From Paenibacillus xylanexedens (GTDB lineage: Bacteria > Bacillota > Bacilli > Paenibacillales > Paenibacillaceae), in the NCBI RefSeq assembly GCF_017874615.1, contig NZ_JAGIKV010000012.1, positions 1-64,000 of the forward strand: a stretch of 64,000 nucleotides of DNA, read 5' to 3'. Of this stretch, positions 46,835-58,508 are shown one piece after another. Below the pieces are notes generated by a model. It saw only the letters and a program-made list of their open reading frames with translations. It did no database searches and was not told the DNA's origin. The position numbers and the translations under genes were made by a program. Positions within the stretch are counted from its first letter, which is position 1. Each line of letters begins with the position of its first letter.

Positions 46835-46931
46835 ATGAGTTCGCATAAAAGCAAAATCAACTCATTGATTTGTTATCTAATATGTACCATAATGCTTATA
46901 TATTGAGCAAGTTCATTTTTATGAGTTCGCA
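46835..46931. promoter_or_regulatory. Two ATGAGTTCGCA direct repeats in GH51/ArsR divergent region
   Basis: ATGAGTTCGCA is found at 46835-46845 and again at 46921-46931, 86 bp apart (about eight DNA turns). Each is followed by an A-rich stretch. They are candidate operators for the regulator at 46991, possibly bridged by looping. Confidence 0.5.
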
Positions 46932-46990
46932 AAATAACGAATCCTGAAATTGAAATAGATCGATTTTACTCAAAAAAGGAAGTGAACATC

Positions 46991-47923
46991 ATGATGCTTG
47001 GGACAGATGCAGCTTCATTGCTAATTTACGAGGCACTGGCAAGTGAAGCCCGTTTAAACATTGTGCGCCTGCTGCTACAAAACAGGGAAATGCATATCAA
47101 TGCGCTTGCCCAAAAGCTTTTTCTGAGCAAAGCTATTGTAAGTACACATGTCAGCAAGCTGCAAAAAGCCGGAATTGTCGGTAGCCGAATGAAACGGGAG
47201 AACGGCGGAACCTATAAGTACTGTTTTATCGTACGAGAGTTCATGACTATTAACCTGTCACCAGAGCCTGTTGACGCTCCTTACCATGAAATATCCATAC
47301 CGGTAGGTCAATATACAGATTATGAAGCGTGGCCGACCTGCGGGATTGCGACAACTACGCAAATGATTGGACAGTACGACACACCGGCCTGCTTTATGGA
47401 CCCGGATCGGGTGAACGCGGGAATCCTTTGGATGGCGCGAGGTTTTCTTGAATATAAGATTCCCAATTATCTGTATAATGATCAGCATCTTCGAGAGATT
47501 GAAATTTCCCTTGAATTAAGCTCGGAAGCGCCAAAGGTGAACGAAAACTGGCCTTCTGATATTCGCTTTACCCTTAACGGCAATGACCTCGGTACTTGGA
47601 CAAGCCCTGGTGATTTCGGGGATCGGAAAGGTAAACATACGCCACTATGGTGGAAGCTGGATGTCAACCAGTATGGTGTATTGAAAATGCTGCGTATTAA
47701 CGGGGAAGGCACGTTTATTGATGGTCAGCGCATCTCGGACGTGCGCGTTCAAGACCTGAAGCTGGATGCATCCACCTATTGGACCTTTGGATTGAAGCCG
47801 GAAGAGGGCGTAGCTGGCCGAGGCGGACTCACCCTGTTTGGCAAAGGTTTTGGCAACTATGATCAGGATATTCTGATTCGATACTATTATGATGCTCAGG
47901 AAAATAAAACTCCAGACGAATAG
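46991..47923 (+). CDS. ArsR-type HTH regulator with large C-terminal domain
   Basis: A 310-aa protein. Residues ~10-85 form an ArsR-like winged HTH (YEALASEARLNIVRLLLQN, then INALAQKLFLSKAIVSTHVSKLQKAGIV). ArsR proteins are normally ~100 aa. Here ~220 more residues follow, beta-rich and aromatic (FTLNGNDLGTWTSPGDFG, GRGGLTLFGKGFGNYDQDI), which could be a carbohydrate-binding sensor domain. ATG 46991 has AAGGA 10 nt upstream; a GTG at 46982 is too close to it. It is divergent from abfA, so it is probably an arabinose- or arabinoside-responsive regulator. No metal-binding CXC motif is seen. Confidence 0.82.
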   Translation: MMLGTDAASLLIYEALASEARLNIVRLLLQNREMHINALAQKLFLSKAIVSTHVSKLQKAGIVGSRMKRENGGTYKYCFIVREFMTINLSPEPVDAPYHEISIPVGQYTDYEAWPTCGIATTTQMIGQYDTPACFMDPDRVNAGILWMARGFLEYKIPNYLYNDQHLREIEISLELSSEAPKVNENWPSDIRFTLNGNDLGTWTSPGDFGDRKGKHTPLWWKLDVNQYGVLKMLRINGEGTFIDGQRISDVRVQDLKLDASTYWTFGLKPEEGVAGRGGLTLFGKGFGNYDQDILIRYYYDAQENKTPDE

Positions 47924-48001
47924 GATTTTCGTTTTGATGTCAATTTATAGAGGGAAAGTTACACGATGAACCACCTGCAGAACAATTCCAGAGTAATGGT
48001 A

Positions 48002-48029
48002 TTGACAACGATTACATAGCTGATATAAG
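48002..48029 (+). promoter_or_regulatory. Promoter of licT-bglP operon with overlapping cre-like site
   Basis: A -35 TTGACA (48002-48007) and a -10 TATAAG (48024-48029) are 16 bp apart. TTGACAACGATTACA (48002-48016) matches the cre consensus with one mismatch and covers the -35, which fits CcpA repression of beta-glucoside use. Confidence 0.6.
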
Positions 48030-48043
48030 ATACAGCTATATAA

Positions 48044-48073
48044 GGAGTGTCACTGATTCGATCAGGCACCACC
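48044..48073 (+). promoter_or_regulatory. RAT (ribonucleic antiterminator) 1
   Basis: The 30-nt segment GGAGTGTCACTG...CAGGCACCACC has the layout of LicT/BglG RNA targets (GGATTGTTACTG...CAGGCAAAACC). It overlaps the 5' arm of the terminator at 48066, so binding of LicT would prevent terminator formation. Confidence 0.88.
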
Positions 48074-48133
48074 AAAGTCTGGATTTCACAAGTTTGTTTA
48101 TTACTTGTGAATTGGACATTGGTGGTGCTTTTT
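48066..48133 (+). terminator. LicT-controlled terminator 1
   Basis: GCACCACCAA (48066-48075) pairs with TTGGTGGTGC (48119-48128), with inner TTCACAAG/CTTGTGAA, then five T. Mutually exclusive with RAT 1. Confidence 0.9.
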
Positions 48134-48155
48134 GCATACTGGGGGTGATTGCATC

Positions 48156-49004
48156 ATGAGGTTTAAAAAATCGTTAAATAACAACATTGCACTGGCGGAA
48201 GACGCCGAAGGCTGCGAAGTCATTGTCATCGGAACGGGTGTTGGCTTCAAAAAAGTAAAAGGACAGCCGATTGAGCAGAGCCAGATCCAGAAAATGTTCC
48301 GAATCGGCTCAAATGATAAATATCAGCGAGTTGAGCAATTTCTCAGTGATATCCCACTGCAAGTCATTGACATTACGGATCAGATTATTGAAGAAGGCAA
48401 GACGATGATCGGAAAAAAGCTGAATGACTCGATCCTGTTAACACTTGCGGACCATATTCATTTTGCGCTGGATCGTTTCAAAAAAGGCGTGGATGTGCAA
48501 AATCCGCTTCATTGGGACATTCGCCATCTATATCCTGCCGAATACCGTGCCGGAGAATGGGCAGTTCAAAAAATCAATGATGCTTTTCAAGTCTCATTGC
48601 CATCTGGTGAATCAAGCTCTATTGCCCTTCATTTCGTGAACTCACAATTCGAGTCGGGCAGTATGAACCAAACGATTAAAATTACACAGATGATTAATGA
48701 CATTTTAGGTATCATGACAGAACATTTTGGAATGGCACTGAATCAGGAATCTGCTGATTTTTCCAGGTTCATCACCCATCTGAGATACTTCATTGTTCGT
48801 CAGTTGAACAGGGAAGTGCTCTCGTTCAAAGATCAGCAATTTCTATATGATGTATTGTCGGAGCGATATCCTGTCAGCTTCCAATGCGCACTCAAAATAA
48901 AGGAGGCGATGGAGCAGCAACGCGGATTCGTGATTACTCCCGATGAGATGGTATATCTCATGATCCACATCGAGAGAGTGACATCCCGTACCGATACGGA
49001 TTAA
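48156..49004 (+). CDS. licT: BglG/LicT family transcription antiterminator
   Basis: A 282-aa protein. The N-terminal co-antiterminator RNA-binding domain (~1-55, KSLNNNIALAEDAEGCEVIV, IGTGVGFKK) is followed by two PTS regulation domains (~70-165 and ~175-280) with the expected His residues (DHIHFALDRF, LHFVNSQF, HLRYFIVRQL). Phosphorylation by HPr and by the permease at 49163 sets its activity. ATG 48156 has GGGGGTG upstream; the frame opens at 48132 without an SD. First gene of the operon and self-controlled through RAT 1. Confidence 0.95.
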   Translation: MRFKKSLNNNIALAEDAEGCEVIVIGTGVGFKKVKGQPIEQSQIQKMFRIGSNDKYQRVEQFLSDIPLQVIDITDQIIEEGKTMIGKKLNDSILLTLADHIHFALDRFKKGVDVQNPLHWDIRHLYPAEYRAGEWAVQKINDAFQVSLPSGESSSIALHFVNSQFESGSMNQTIKITQMINDILGIMTEHFGMALNQESADFSRFITHLRYFIVRQLNREVLSFKDQQFLYDVLSERYPVSFQCALKIKEAMEQQRGFVITPDEMVYLMIHIERVTSRTDTD

Positions 49005-49055
49005 TCTCCATACAACCTGTTTGAAGTTATACCATCATCAATATGAATTGAATAT

Positions 49056-49085
49056 GGAGTGTTACTGATTCGATCAGGCACCACC
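49056..49085 (+). promoter_or_regulatory. RAT (ribonucleic antiterminator) 2
   Basis: Nearly identical to RAT 1 (one difference, GTTACTG for GTCACTG), placed between licT and bglP. Binding would block terminator 2. Confidence 0.88.
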
Positions 49086-49141
49086 AAATGTTTCCGACTC
49101 CGCATCTGCGGCGGGCCGGTATTACATTTGGTTTTTTTTTC
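49083..49141 (+). terminator. LicT-controlled terminator 2
   Basis: ACCAAATGT (49083-49091) pairs with ACATTTGGT (49124-49132), followed by a long T-run. Overlaps the 3' end of RAT 2. Confidence 0.9.
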
Positions 49142-49162
49142 GCCAAAAAAGGAGGAAGCAAC

Positions 49163-52608
<3,446 letters not shown>

Positions 52609-52628
52609 TTATACAAAATTCTTACACG

Positions 52629-52655
52629 CCGCCCGTATGGGCGGTTCTTTATTTT
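52629..52655 (+). terminator. Terminator of the beta-glucoside operon
   Basis: CCGCCC (52629-52634) pairs with GGGCGG (52639-52644), then a T-rich tail. Confidence 0.8.
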
Positions 52656-52718
52656 ACACTAGTAAAATCAGGGATAATTATGTAAAATTGTGATATTCAA
52701 ACAAGAGGAGTGAATTCA

Positions 52719-52843
52719 ATGTCTAACAAGGTGATTGTGCTTTAGGTTCACAGAAGGATATTTGCGTTATAGGGATTCCTTTTGTGGACATTGCAGAGCG
52801 GGAAACCGTCCAAACAATGTTTACTGGAGGAGATTATTATTAA
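52719..52843 (+). pseudogene. Short ORF with probable frameshift upstream of kinase-like gene
   Basis: ATG 52719 has an AGAGGAG SD and encodes MSNKVIVL before TAG (52743-52745). Reading on in the -1 frame gives a protein-like continuation (GSQKDICVIGIPFVDIAERE) to TAA at 52841. A one-base loss in the T-run at 52741-52743 would explain it, making an original ~41-aa ORF. Its end overlaps a possible start of the next gene. Alternatives are a real 8-aa leader peptide or an error in the read. Confidence 0.35.
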
Positions 52844-53906
52844 TTTTAACGAAGCTGTTAATATCAGCAATACACATGTACTGACGCTGGTACCCGAGCT
52901 GTTTCATCTGGAGGGTTACAATATTCAGCTTATTCCGCCTCATGAGGGTGGACGTAATGTCGTTTACACCTGTGAGCAAGAGGGGCGTGAATCGCTAATT
53001 CTACGGGTGTCTTTTTTGCCTGACAGAAGGCGGGAAGATTACATTGCCGAACTGGAGTATGTCCGGTATCTGTTTGAGCACGGTGCAAGTGTCTCGAATT
53101 TAGTCAGCTCGAAAAAGGGCGATCTGTTAGAAGAGGTCACTTATGGTGAGCATACGTTCTTTATCTGTATGTTTGTGAAGGCCACAGGGAAGTTGCTGGT
53201 AGAGAACCATTATCAGTACCGGGAAGGCGTTCCACTTAGCGAATACTATTATAATAGCGGTAAAGTTCTGGGCAGAATGCATCAGCTATCGAAAGGGTAC
53301 ACTCCCGTCCATCGCCGGCATCATTTGATTGACAATTACAGCGGTGAATATATCGATAACCTGGTACCTGAATCATTTCCTCTGCTTAAGGAGAAGATGG
53401 TTGAGCTTCTGAATACCTTAGAAGGTTTGGATACAAACCAAGAGACATTCGGCATGATCCATTTTGATTATAATGACGGGAATTACTCGATCGATTTTGA
53501 TACCGGTCAGATCACCGTGTATGATTTTGATAATTCATGCTTCGGTTGGTATATGTATGATCTGGCAGATCTATGGACACATGGCGTCGGCTGGATTCAA
53601 TTTGAGCCGAATGCGGATAAACGCAAACAGTTCATGGATGACTATTTCCAAACCGCCCTCGCTGGATATACTTCCGAAACCAAGATCGAAGATTCGATGC
53701 TGGAGAAGCTGCCTTTATTTATTCAAGTCACTCTCTTGGAGAATATTCTAGGTCAATTTGAGGAAATGCAGCGTGCTGGCGAAGAACCGGAAGCTAACGA
53801 AGAACTGTTGTATCTCATTAAATGTCTGGAAGAGGATATACCGTATAAAGGATTTTTCCATGAGATGTATTCCACTGAAGCTCCTTTTGAGTATGAGGGA
53901 CGCTGA
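52782..53906 (+). CDS. Aminoglycoside phosphotransferase (APH)/choline-kinase-like protein
   Basis: A kinase-like fold protein. The catalytic loop reads GMIHFDYNDGNYSID, the APH Brenner motif H-x-D-x4-N, and the metal site is VYDFDNS (DFD). The substrate is unknown; many members act on small metabolites or are uncharacterised. The start is unclear. TTG 52782 has AGGGA nearby and gives 374 aa, but its first ~18 residues look unnatural. An excellent SD (GGAGGAG, 52826-52832) sits 6 nt before ATT 52839, which would give 355 aa with a rare ATT start. A terminator follows at 53959. Confidence 0.82.
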   Translation: MWTLQSGKPSKQCLLEEIIINFNEAVNISNTHVLTLVPELFHLEGYNIQLIPPHEGGRNVVYTCEQEGRESLILRVSFLPDRRREDYIAELEYVRYLFEHGASVSNLVSSKKGDLLEEVTYGEHTFFICMFVKATGKLLVENHYQYREGVPLSEYYYNSGKVLGRMHQLSKGYTPVHRRHHLIDNYSGEYIDNLVPESFPLLKEKMVELLNTLEGLDTNQETFGMIHFDYNDGNYSIDFDTGQITVYDFDNSCFGWYMYDLADLWTHGVGWIQFEPNADKRKQFMDDYFQTALAGYTSETKIEDSMLEKLPLFIQVTLLENILGQFEEMQRAGEEPEANEELLYLIKCLEEDIPYKGFFHEMYSTEAPFEYEGR

Positions 53907-53958
53907 AGGGACCTGTACGTAAACTAAACCCTGAATAACCAAGGATTCATCAATTGGG

Positions 53959-53993
53959 GAGGCAGCCGGATGGACCGGTTGCCTCTTTGTTTG
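53959..53993 (+). terminator. Terminator after kinase-like gene
   Basis: GAGGCAGCCGG (53959-53969) pairs with CCGGTTGCCTC (53975-53985) with one G-T pair, then TTTGTTT. Confidence 0.88.
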
Positions 53994-54004
53994 TCTGCGG
54001 TATT

Positions 54005-54835
54005 TTATTCAAATTTGGAAGGGGGCACGTTGTAAAATTTTTTGAATGCTTTGGAGAACGTAAAGGGGTCGGGATAACCCAGAAATCCGGCAATTTGCTG
54101 AATCGTATATTTTTTCTCATACAGATAGTCTCTGGCCCGGTTCATTTTGATCTGATTGATATATTGCCCCGGTGTAATACCGAGAATTTTTTTGAACAAC
54201 GAAATAAAATATTTCTCAGAGACGCCGGCAATAGCGGCAAGTTCGTTAACTCGGATGGCACGATGCAGATTCGCATCCACGTATGGGAATACGTTCTGCA
54301 GAACTTCCAGACTTCCTTCGATCTTCCTCGGTTTTCGGTCTTTCAGAAACTCACCGTGATACAGCCCTTGCCTATGTAATTCCAAAATTTTGGCGATGAC
54401 GAGAAGCAGAGAGGCTTTCAAGTAAAGTGGACTGGCGGAAGCGCCGCTACTCTTCTTGAACCTTCGATAGGACGAGGTGAACAGCGCTGATTCCTCTTGA
54501 ATCAGATTGCCAGGTACAATGCCCGGGAGTTGAAACTCTCCGAGAATTCGCTTTTGCTCAGCGATGCTGAAATCAAAGTGCATGTATACGAATCTGCACA
54601 ACTCTCCGGTCGTGGAAGCAATATAGGGCATATCCGGATAAAAAAACACCACGTCACCCGCTTCCGCCATATGCTCGATTCCATCGATGGTAATCTTGAG
54701 GGAGCCTGCTGTAATGAACCACAGATCATAATCGGAATGAGACTTGTGCTCCGTCCAATTACTGTCATGCGTTTGTTCCAAATAAGAGCTCATGCGAAGT
54801 GTGATATACTCCGAAAGTTCGTCGATTATACTCAT
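54005..54835 (-). CDS. AraC family transcriptional regulator
   Basis: A 276-aa regulator with a cupin-type ligand domain (HKSHSDYDLWFITAGSLKITID) and a C-terminal double HTH (RVNELAAIAGVSEKYFISLFKK, YTIQQIAGFLGYPDPFTFSKAFK). ATG 54835 has CAGGAAC about 9 nt upstream; an in-frame ATG at 54856 has a weaker site. It is divergent from the GH4 gene at 55033, its likely target. Confidence 0.92.
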   Translation of the reverse strand: MSIIDELSEYITLRMSSYLEQTHDSNWTEHKSHSDYDLWFITAGSLKITIDGIEHMAEAGDVVFFYPDMPYIASTTGELCRFVYMHFDFSIAEQKRILGEFQLPGIVPGNLIQEESALFTSSYRRFKKSSGASASPLYLKASLLLVIAKILELHRQGLYHGEFLKDRKPRKIEGSLEVLQNVFPYVDANLHRAIRVNELAAIAGVSEKYFISLFKKILGITPGQYINQIKMNRARDYLYEKKYTIQQIAGFLGYPDPFTFSKAFKKFYNVPPSKFE

Positions 54836-55032
54836 ATTTACAGTTCCTGTGTGCATCTAATCCAACCTAATCCTCTCGACTTTATGACATCCTTTATATT
54901 TCACTATCATAACAAAGGATTTATCTCTTGTTAACTATCGTACGATATGACATGTATTGAAAACTATCACACATTCCGATTCCAGCTCACTCACCTATAA
55001 TGAACTTATATCGTTACGAGGAGGGGTTATTG

Positions 55033-56439
55033 ATGAATGCTACAAGTACACAGCATCCAAAGGTAGTTGTTATTGGGGCGGGCAGCCTATTTTTCGGTCG
55101 TCAGTCCATCTGGCAGATGGTACACTCCCCATATTTGAATCAGGGAACGCTGGCTTTGGTGGATACGGACGAGGAACGGCTCTCGAAAATGGTAAAACTA
55201 GCGGAAATGGTCGCCAAGGAGAACAACGTATCCCTAAAGATTGAGGGTTCAGTGGACCGAAGACAGGTACTACCGGGAGCCGACTTCGTTGTGCTCAGCT
55301 TTGCGGAAGAATCGGTGAAATATCGGGGCATCGACTGCCAGATTTCTCTAAAGTATGGGATTCGCATGTGTTCCGGCGATACGATTGGCCCGGGCGGAAT
55401 CTTTCGCGCGATGCGGGAACTGCCAGTTATTATGGAATGCGCCAAAGACATTGAGGAGTTGTGTCCGGATGCGTGGGTGATCAATTATATTAACCCGTCT
55501 ACCGTTCACGGCATCGCTTTACATCGTTATGCACCGAAGCTCAAATCATTTGCGCTGTGCGATAGTCATCATATGCCGCATAAAAAAGCCTATTACGCTG
55601 TACGAGCCGGAATCATTGGAGACAATAGCCAGTTCACTGAAGAGATCAACCAGAAATTCGATTTTCGTATCGCTGGTGTCAATCATTTCACTTGGCTGCT
55701 CAAAGCCGAGTATGAAGGAACAAATGTGATGCCCACTATCGCAGAAGCCATGCGTAAGATGGCAGGTGATGAGAATAACGGTGGTGATCGCGGCGCAAAA
55801 GCTCTGTATAACGATGCAATTAGCTATGAACTGTATGATATTTTCGGAATCATTCCTACTTGTACGGCGCATACGAAGGAATACGTTCGGTATTGGCAGG
55901 GTCTTGGCAAAACTGCGGACGCCATTCCGCCATTATCGATCTGGGAGACAGAGGACAGATATGAGCGTCACGACGAAATGTGGCGTCAGGTGGATGACTT
56001 TCTTGCAGGGAACATCCCGATTGCCGATTATATGAGCACCTTCGGACCAGATCATGCGACTGACATCATCGAGAATATGGTGGGGAGCTTGGGCAAAAAG
56101 TTCTTCATCAATACGCTCAATCAAGGCGCGGTAACTAATATGAATAACGATTCGTTCCTGGAACTACTGTGCGATGTAGATATGGATGGGGCGAAACCAC
56201 TTCATGTAGGCGAGATGCCACGTGGAATAAGAGGTATGCAAGAAATTGTACTGGATACGCATGAGCTTACAGTTGAAGCTGTTCTGGAACAGAGCTACGA
56301 GAAGCTGAGAAGGGCGATGCTCACCGACCCGCTCGTGAGTTCCATCAGTGACGCGGATAAGATCATCCATGAATTGTTGGAACTGGAGCGTAAGATGATT
56401 CCGGACGTTTGGTATAAGGACAGACTGCAGTATAGCTAA
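55033..56439 (+). CDS. GH4 family glycosidase with unusual CDSH metal motif
   Basis: A 468-aa NAD- and Mn-dependent GH4 enzyme. A Rossmann GAGSLFFG is at residues ~15-22, and a GDTIGPGGIFRAMR segment, NPS and GVNHFTW (H218) follow. GH4 enzymes oxidise and eliminate rather than use two carboxylates, and the motif around the metal-binding Cys predicts substrate: CHS(V) alpha-galactosidase, CHG alpha-glucuronidase, CHEV alpha-galacturonidase, CN(V/I)P phospho-glucosidase. Here it is CDSHHMP (C176), which fits none of these. GAGGAGGGG precedes ATG 55033; the frame opens at 55000. Controlled, by position, by the divergent AraC protein. Confidence 0.88.
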   Translation: MNATSTQHPKVVVIGAGSLFFGRQSIWQMVHSPYLNQGTLALVDTDEERLSKMVKLAEMVAKENNVSLKIEGSVDRRQVLPGADFVVLSFAEESVKYRGIDCQISLKYGIRMCSGDTIGPGGIFRAMRELPVIMECAKDIEELCPDAWVINYINPSTVHGIALHRYAPKLKSFALCDSHHMPHKKAYYAVRAGIIGDNSQFTEEINQKFDFRIAGVNHFTWLLKAEYEGTNVMPTIAEAMRKMAGDENNGGDRGAKALYNDAISYELYDIFGIIPTCTAHTKEYVRYWQGLGKTADAIPPLSIWETEDRYERHDEMWRQVDDFLAGNIPIADYMSTFGPDHATDIIENMVGSLGKKFFINTLNQGAVTNMNNDSFLELLCDVDMDGAKPLHVGEMPRGIRGMQEIVLDTHELTVEAVLEQSYEKLRRAMLTDPLVSSISDADKIIHELLELERKMIPDVWYKDRLQYS

Positions 56440-56456
56440 GAAACGATAACGATAGA

Positions 56457-56503
56457 AGACCGCGTCGGCTCCTTCCATGGGACTAACGTGGTCTTTGTTT
56501 TTA
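56457..56503 (+). terminator. Terminator after GH4 gene
   Basis: AGACCGCGT (56457-56465) pairs with ACGTGGTCT (56486-56494), one G-T pair, followed by TTGTTTTT. Confidence 0.82.
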
Positions 56504-56527
56504 TCGTTTGTCATGTATCAAGAAATC

Positions 56528-57415
56528 CTACTTCACTTTAAACAATCCAGCATGGTCTTCATAGTACGAAGTAATAAAATCACGAAATTCTCCAACAGCA
56601 GGAGATAACCATTTTTGTTTGACCCAGGATAGGCTAATTGGATATATCGCTGAATCATCAGCAATTTTTACATAACGTAACCCCAGTGCTCTACATACAG
56701 AGATAGGAAGTAATGCCACACCCTGATTAAGCCTGATAATTTCAAGCAGGGTATGAGAATCGACCTCAAATGCATGATTGGGCAGGAAACCTGCTTTTTC
56801 ACAGAGCATGGTGGTAAACCGGCTGTACTCCTTATTATCGGCAAGGGAAATAAAGGGCTCATTTGCAACAACACTTAACGAGATGCTTGTCTCTCCGCCG
56901 TATTGATGATTTGTTGGCACAACTAGAACAATATCCTCTTCAACAAGGACAACACTCTCAATCTCCTCATCCTGAATCGGATGCCCGGTAATGCCCAGAT
57001 GCATGTCACCTTTCTTCAAACCTGTAATAATTTCACTGCGGGTCCCAATACCCTGATGAAGCTTGGTTTCAGGGGAACCGTTGATATAGTCACTAATGAG
57101 ACCAGTGAGAAATCGGGTATTCGTAATCGAGATCCTGATCGTATTGGATATTTGCTGTTCCTCCGCTTTAATCTCCATCTCTGCATTTTCAATTTCAATA
57201 AAAATCCGGTTTACATGCTTCAATAAAATCTCACCTGAGGAATTCAATTGAATGTTTCTTCCTCTCCTGTGGAATAAGGGGGTACCCAGTTCATCCTCAA
57301 GTCTTTTAATCGTTAAGCTAAGAGAAGGTTGAGCAATATTCAATTGCGCAGCTGCCTTGGAGATATGTTCAGTATAGGCAACGGTCTGAAAGTATTTGAG
57401 CTGAAGCAATTCCAT
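56528..57415 (-). CDS. LysR family transcriptional regulator
   Basis: A 295-aa regulator with the LysR HTH LKYFQTVAYTEHISKAAAQLNIAQPSLSLTIKRLEDELG and a normal effector domain. It is divergent from the acetoacetate decarboxylase operon, with a 193-bp MITE-like element between them. The insertion may have changed the spacing to its operator. Confidence 0.93.
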   Translation of the reverse strand: MELLQLKYFQTVAYTEHISKAAAQLNIAQPSLSLTIKRLEDELGTPLFHRRGRNIQLNSSGEILLKHVNRIFIEIENAEMEIKAEEQQISNTIRISITNTRFLTGLISDYINGSPETKLHQGIGTRSEIITGLKKGDMHLGITGHPIQDEEIESVVLVEEDIVLVVPTNHQYGGETSISLSVVANEPFISLADNKEYSRFTTMLCEKAGFLPNHAFEVDSHTLLEIIRLNQGVALLPISVCRALGLRYVKIADDSAIYPISLSWVKQKWLSPAVGEFRDFITSYYEDHAGLFKVK

Positions 57416-57541
57416 TTATCTGCACTCCTTATTTATTCTGATAAATATATATAGTACTTATTATGTATTATATTAAATTTAAATATTGATGTAGAATTTT
57501 TTTATGAGATACAGATCAAATTTTAAATAACAAAAACCTGA

Positions 57542-57734
57542 CTATATAAGTTGAACTAATCATTTACACAATAACGGAGAGGACAGAAAAAACCTGAAAA
57601 AGCGAAGCGTTCGCCTTTATCACCGGATTTTCCCCTTTAGAAGGGGAATCGAAAAATCTGGGGATAACAACGATTGGAAGGTTGTTCTGTCATCGTAGTG
57701 TCAGTGTAAATAATCTTTAATTCAACTTATATAG
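57542..57734. mobile_element. MITE-like element (193 bp)
   Basis: CTATATAAGTTGAA (57542-57555) and TTCAACTTATATAG (57721-57734) are perfect 14-bp terminal inverted repeats. Beyond them the ends remain similar (AATCATTTACAC versus GATTATTTACAC reading inward). Internal hairpins include GCGAA-GCG-TTCGC and TTCCCCTT-TAG-AAGGGGAA. There is no coding capacity. No certain target-site duplication was found. It ends 27 bp before the adc start. A weak promoter-like pair TTGTTC (57683) and TGTAAA (57706), 17 bp apart, lies inside. Confidence 0.7.
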
Positions 57735-57761
57735 AACCAAAACATAAGGTAGGTGTCTTTG

Positions 57762-58508
57762 ATGAAAATCGATGTGAATAACATAGCTAAAAATCTGAAT
57801 ACACCCCTAACAGCTCCGGCATATCCAATGCCACCGTACAAATTCGTGAATCGTGAATATTTGAATATTATTTACCGGACCGATGAAAAAGCTTTACGAG
57901 CAGCCGTACCAGAACCTCTCGAAATTACGGAACCTTTGGTTAAATTCGAAGTGATGTGGATGCCAGATGTTTCTGGACTGGGTGCATATACAGAAGCTGG
58001 ACAAGTCATTCCTGTGCAATTCAATGGGGAGGAAGGTGATTATGTGCATTCGATGTACGTAGACAATTTCCCCGCGATTGCGAGTGGTCGAGAGCTCACG
58101 GCCTATCCGAAAAAGCTGGGCGCACCCAAGTTGTATACCGATTCGGATACACTTGTTGGCACACTAGATTATGGATCGTTGCGTGTAGCCACGGCAACGA
58201 TGGGATATAAACATGTGGAGATGGATAAAGAGTTCGCCAAACGTGAAATATGCCGACCTAATTTTATGATTAAGATTGCTACAGACTATAGCGGGAATTT
58301 AAGAATATGTGATCTGATCCGTACTCAAATTACGGACATCGAAGTGAAGGAAGCTTGGACAGGACCTGCCCGACTTCAACTGTTCGAACATGCGTTGGCA
58401 CCTCTTGCAGATCTGCCTGTGTTGGAAGTGGTGTCCGCTTCTCATATCCTTACCAACCTAACCTTAAACGCTGCACAACCTGTATATAACTACCTGGAAG
58501 AAAAATAA
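57762..58508 (+). CDS. Acetoacetate decarboxylase family protein
   Basis: A 248-aa protein matching acetoacetate decarboxylase: GRELTAYPKKLGAPKL holds the Lys pair K117/K118 that forms the Schiff base, as in the Clostridium enzyme. The expected reaction is acetoacetate to acetone and CO2, though some family members act on other keto acids. ATG 57762 is preferred; a GTG at 57753 overlaps the AGGTG SD. It is followed 27 nt later by a ketopantoate-reductase-like gene, an unusual partner. CoA transferase genes are absent, so solvent formation is not implied. Confidence 0.88.
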   Translation: MKIDVNNIAKNLNTPLTAPAYPMPPYKFVNREYLNIIYRTDEKALRAAVPEPLEITEPLVKFEVMWMPDVSGLGAYTEAGQVIPVQFNGEEGDYVHSMYVDNFPAIASGRELTAYPKKLGAPKLYTDSDTLVGTLDYGSLRVATATMGYKHVEMDKEFAKREICRPNFMIKIATDYSGNLRICDLIRTQITDIEVKEAWTGPARLQLFEHALAPLADLPVLEVVSASHILTNLTLNAAQPVYNYLEEK

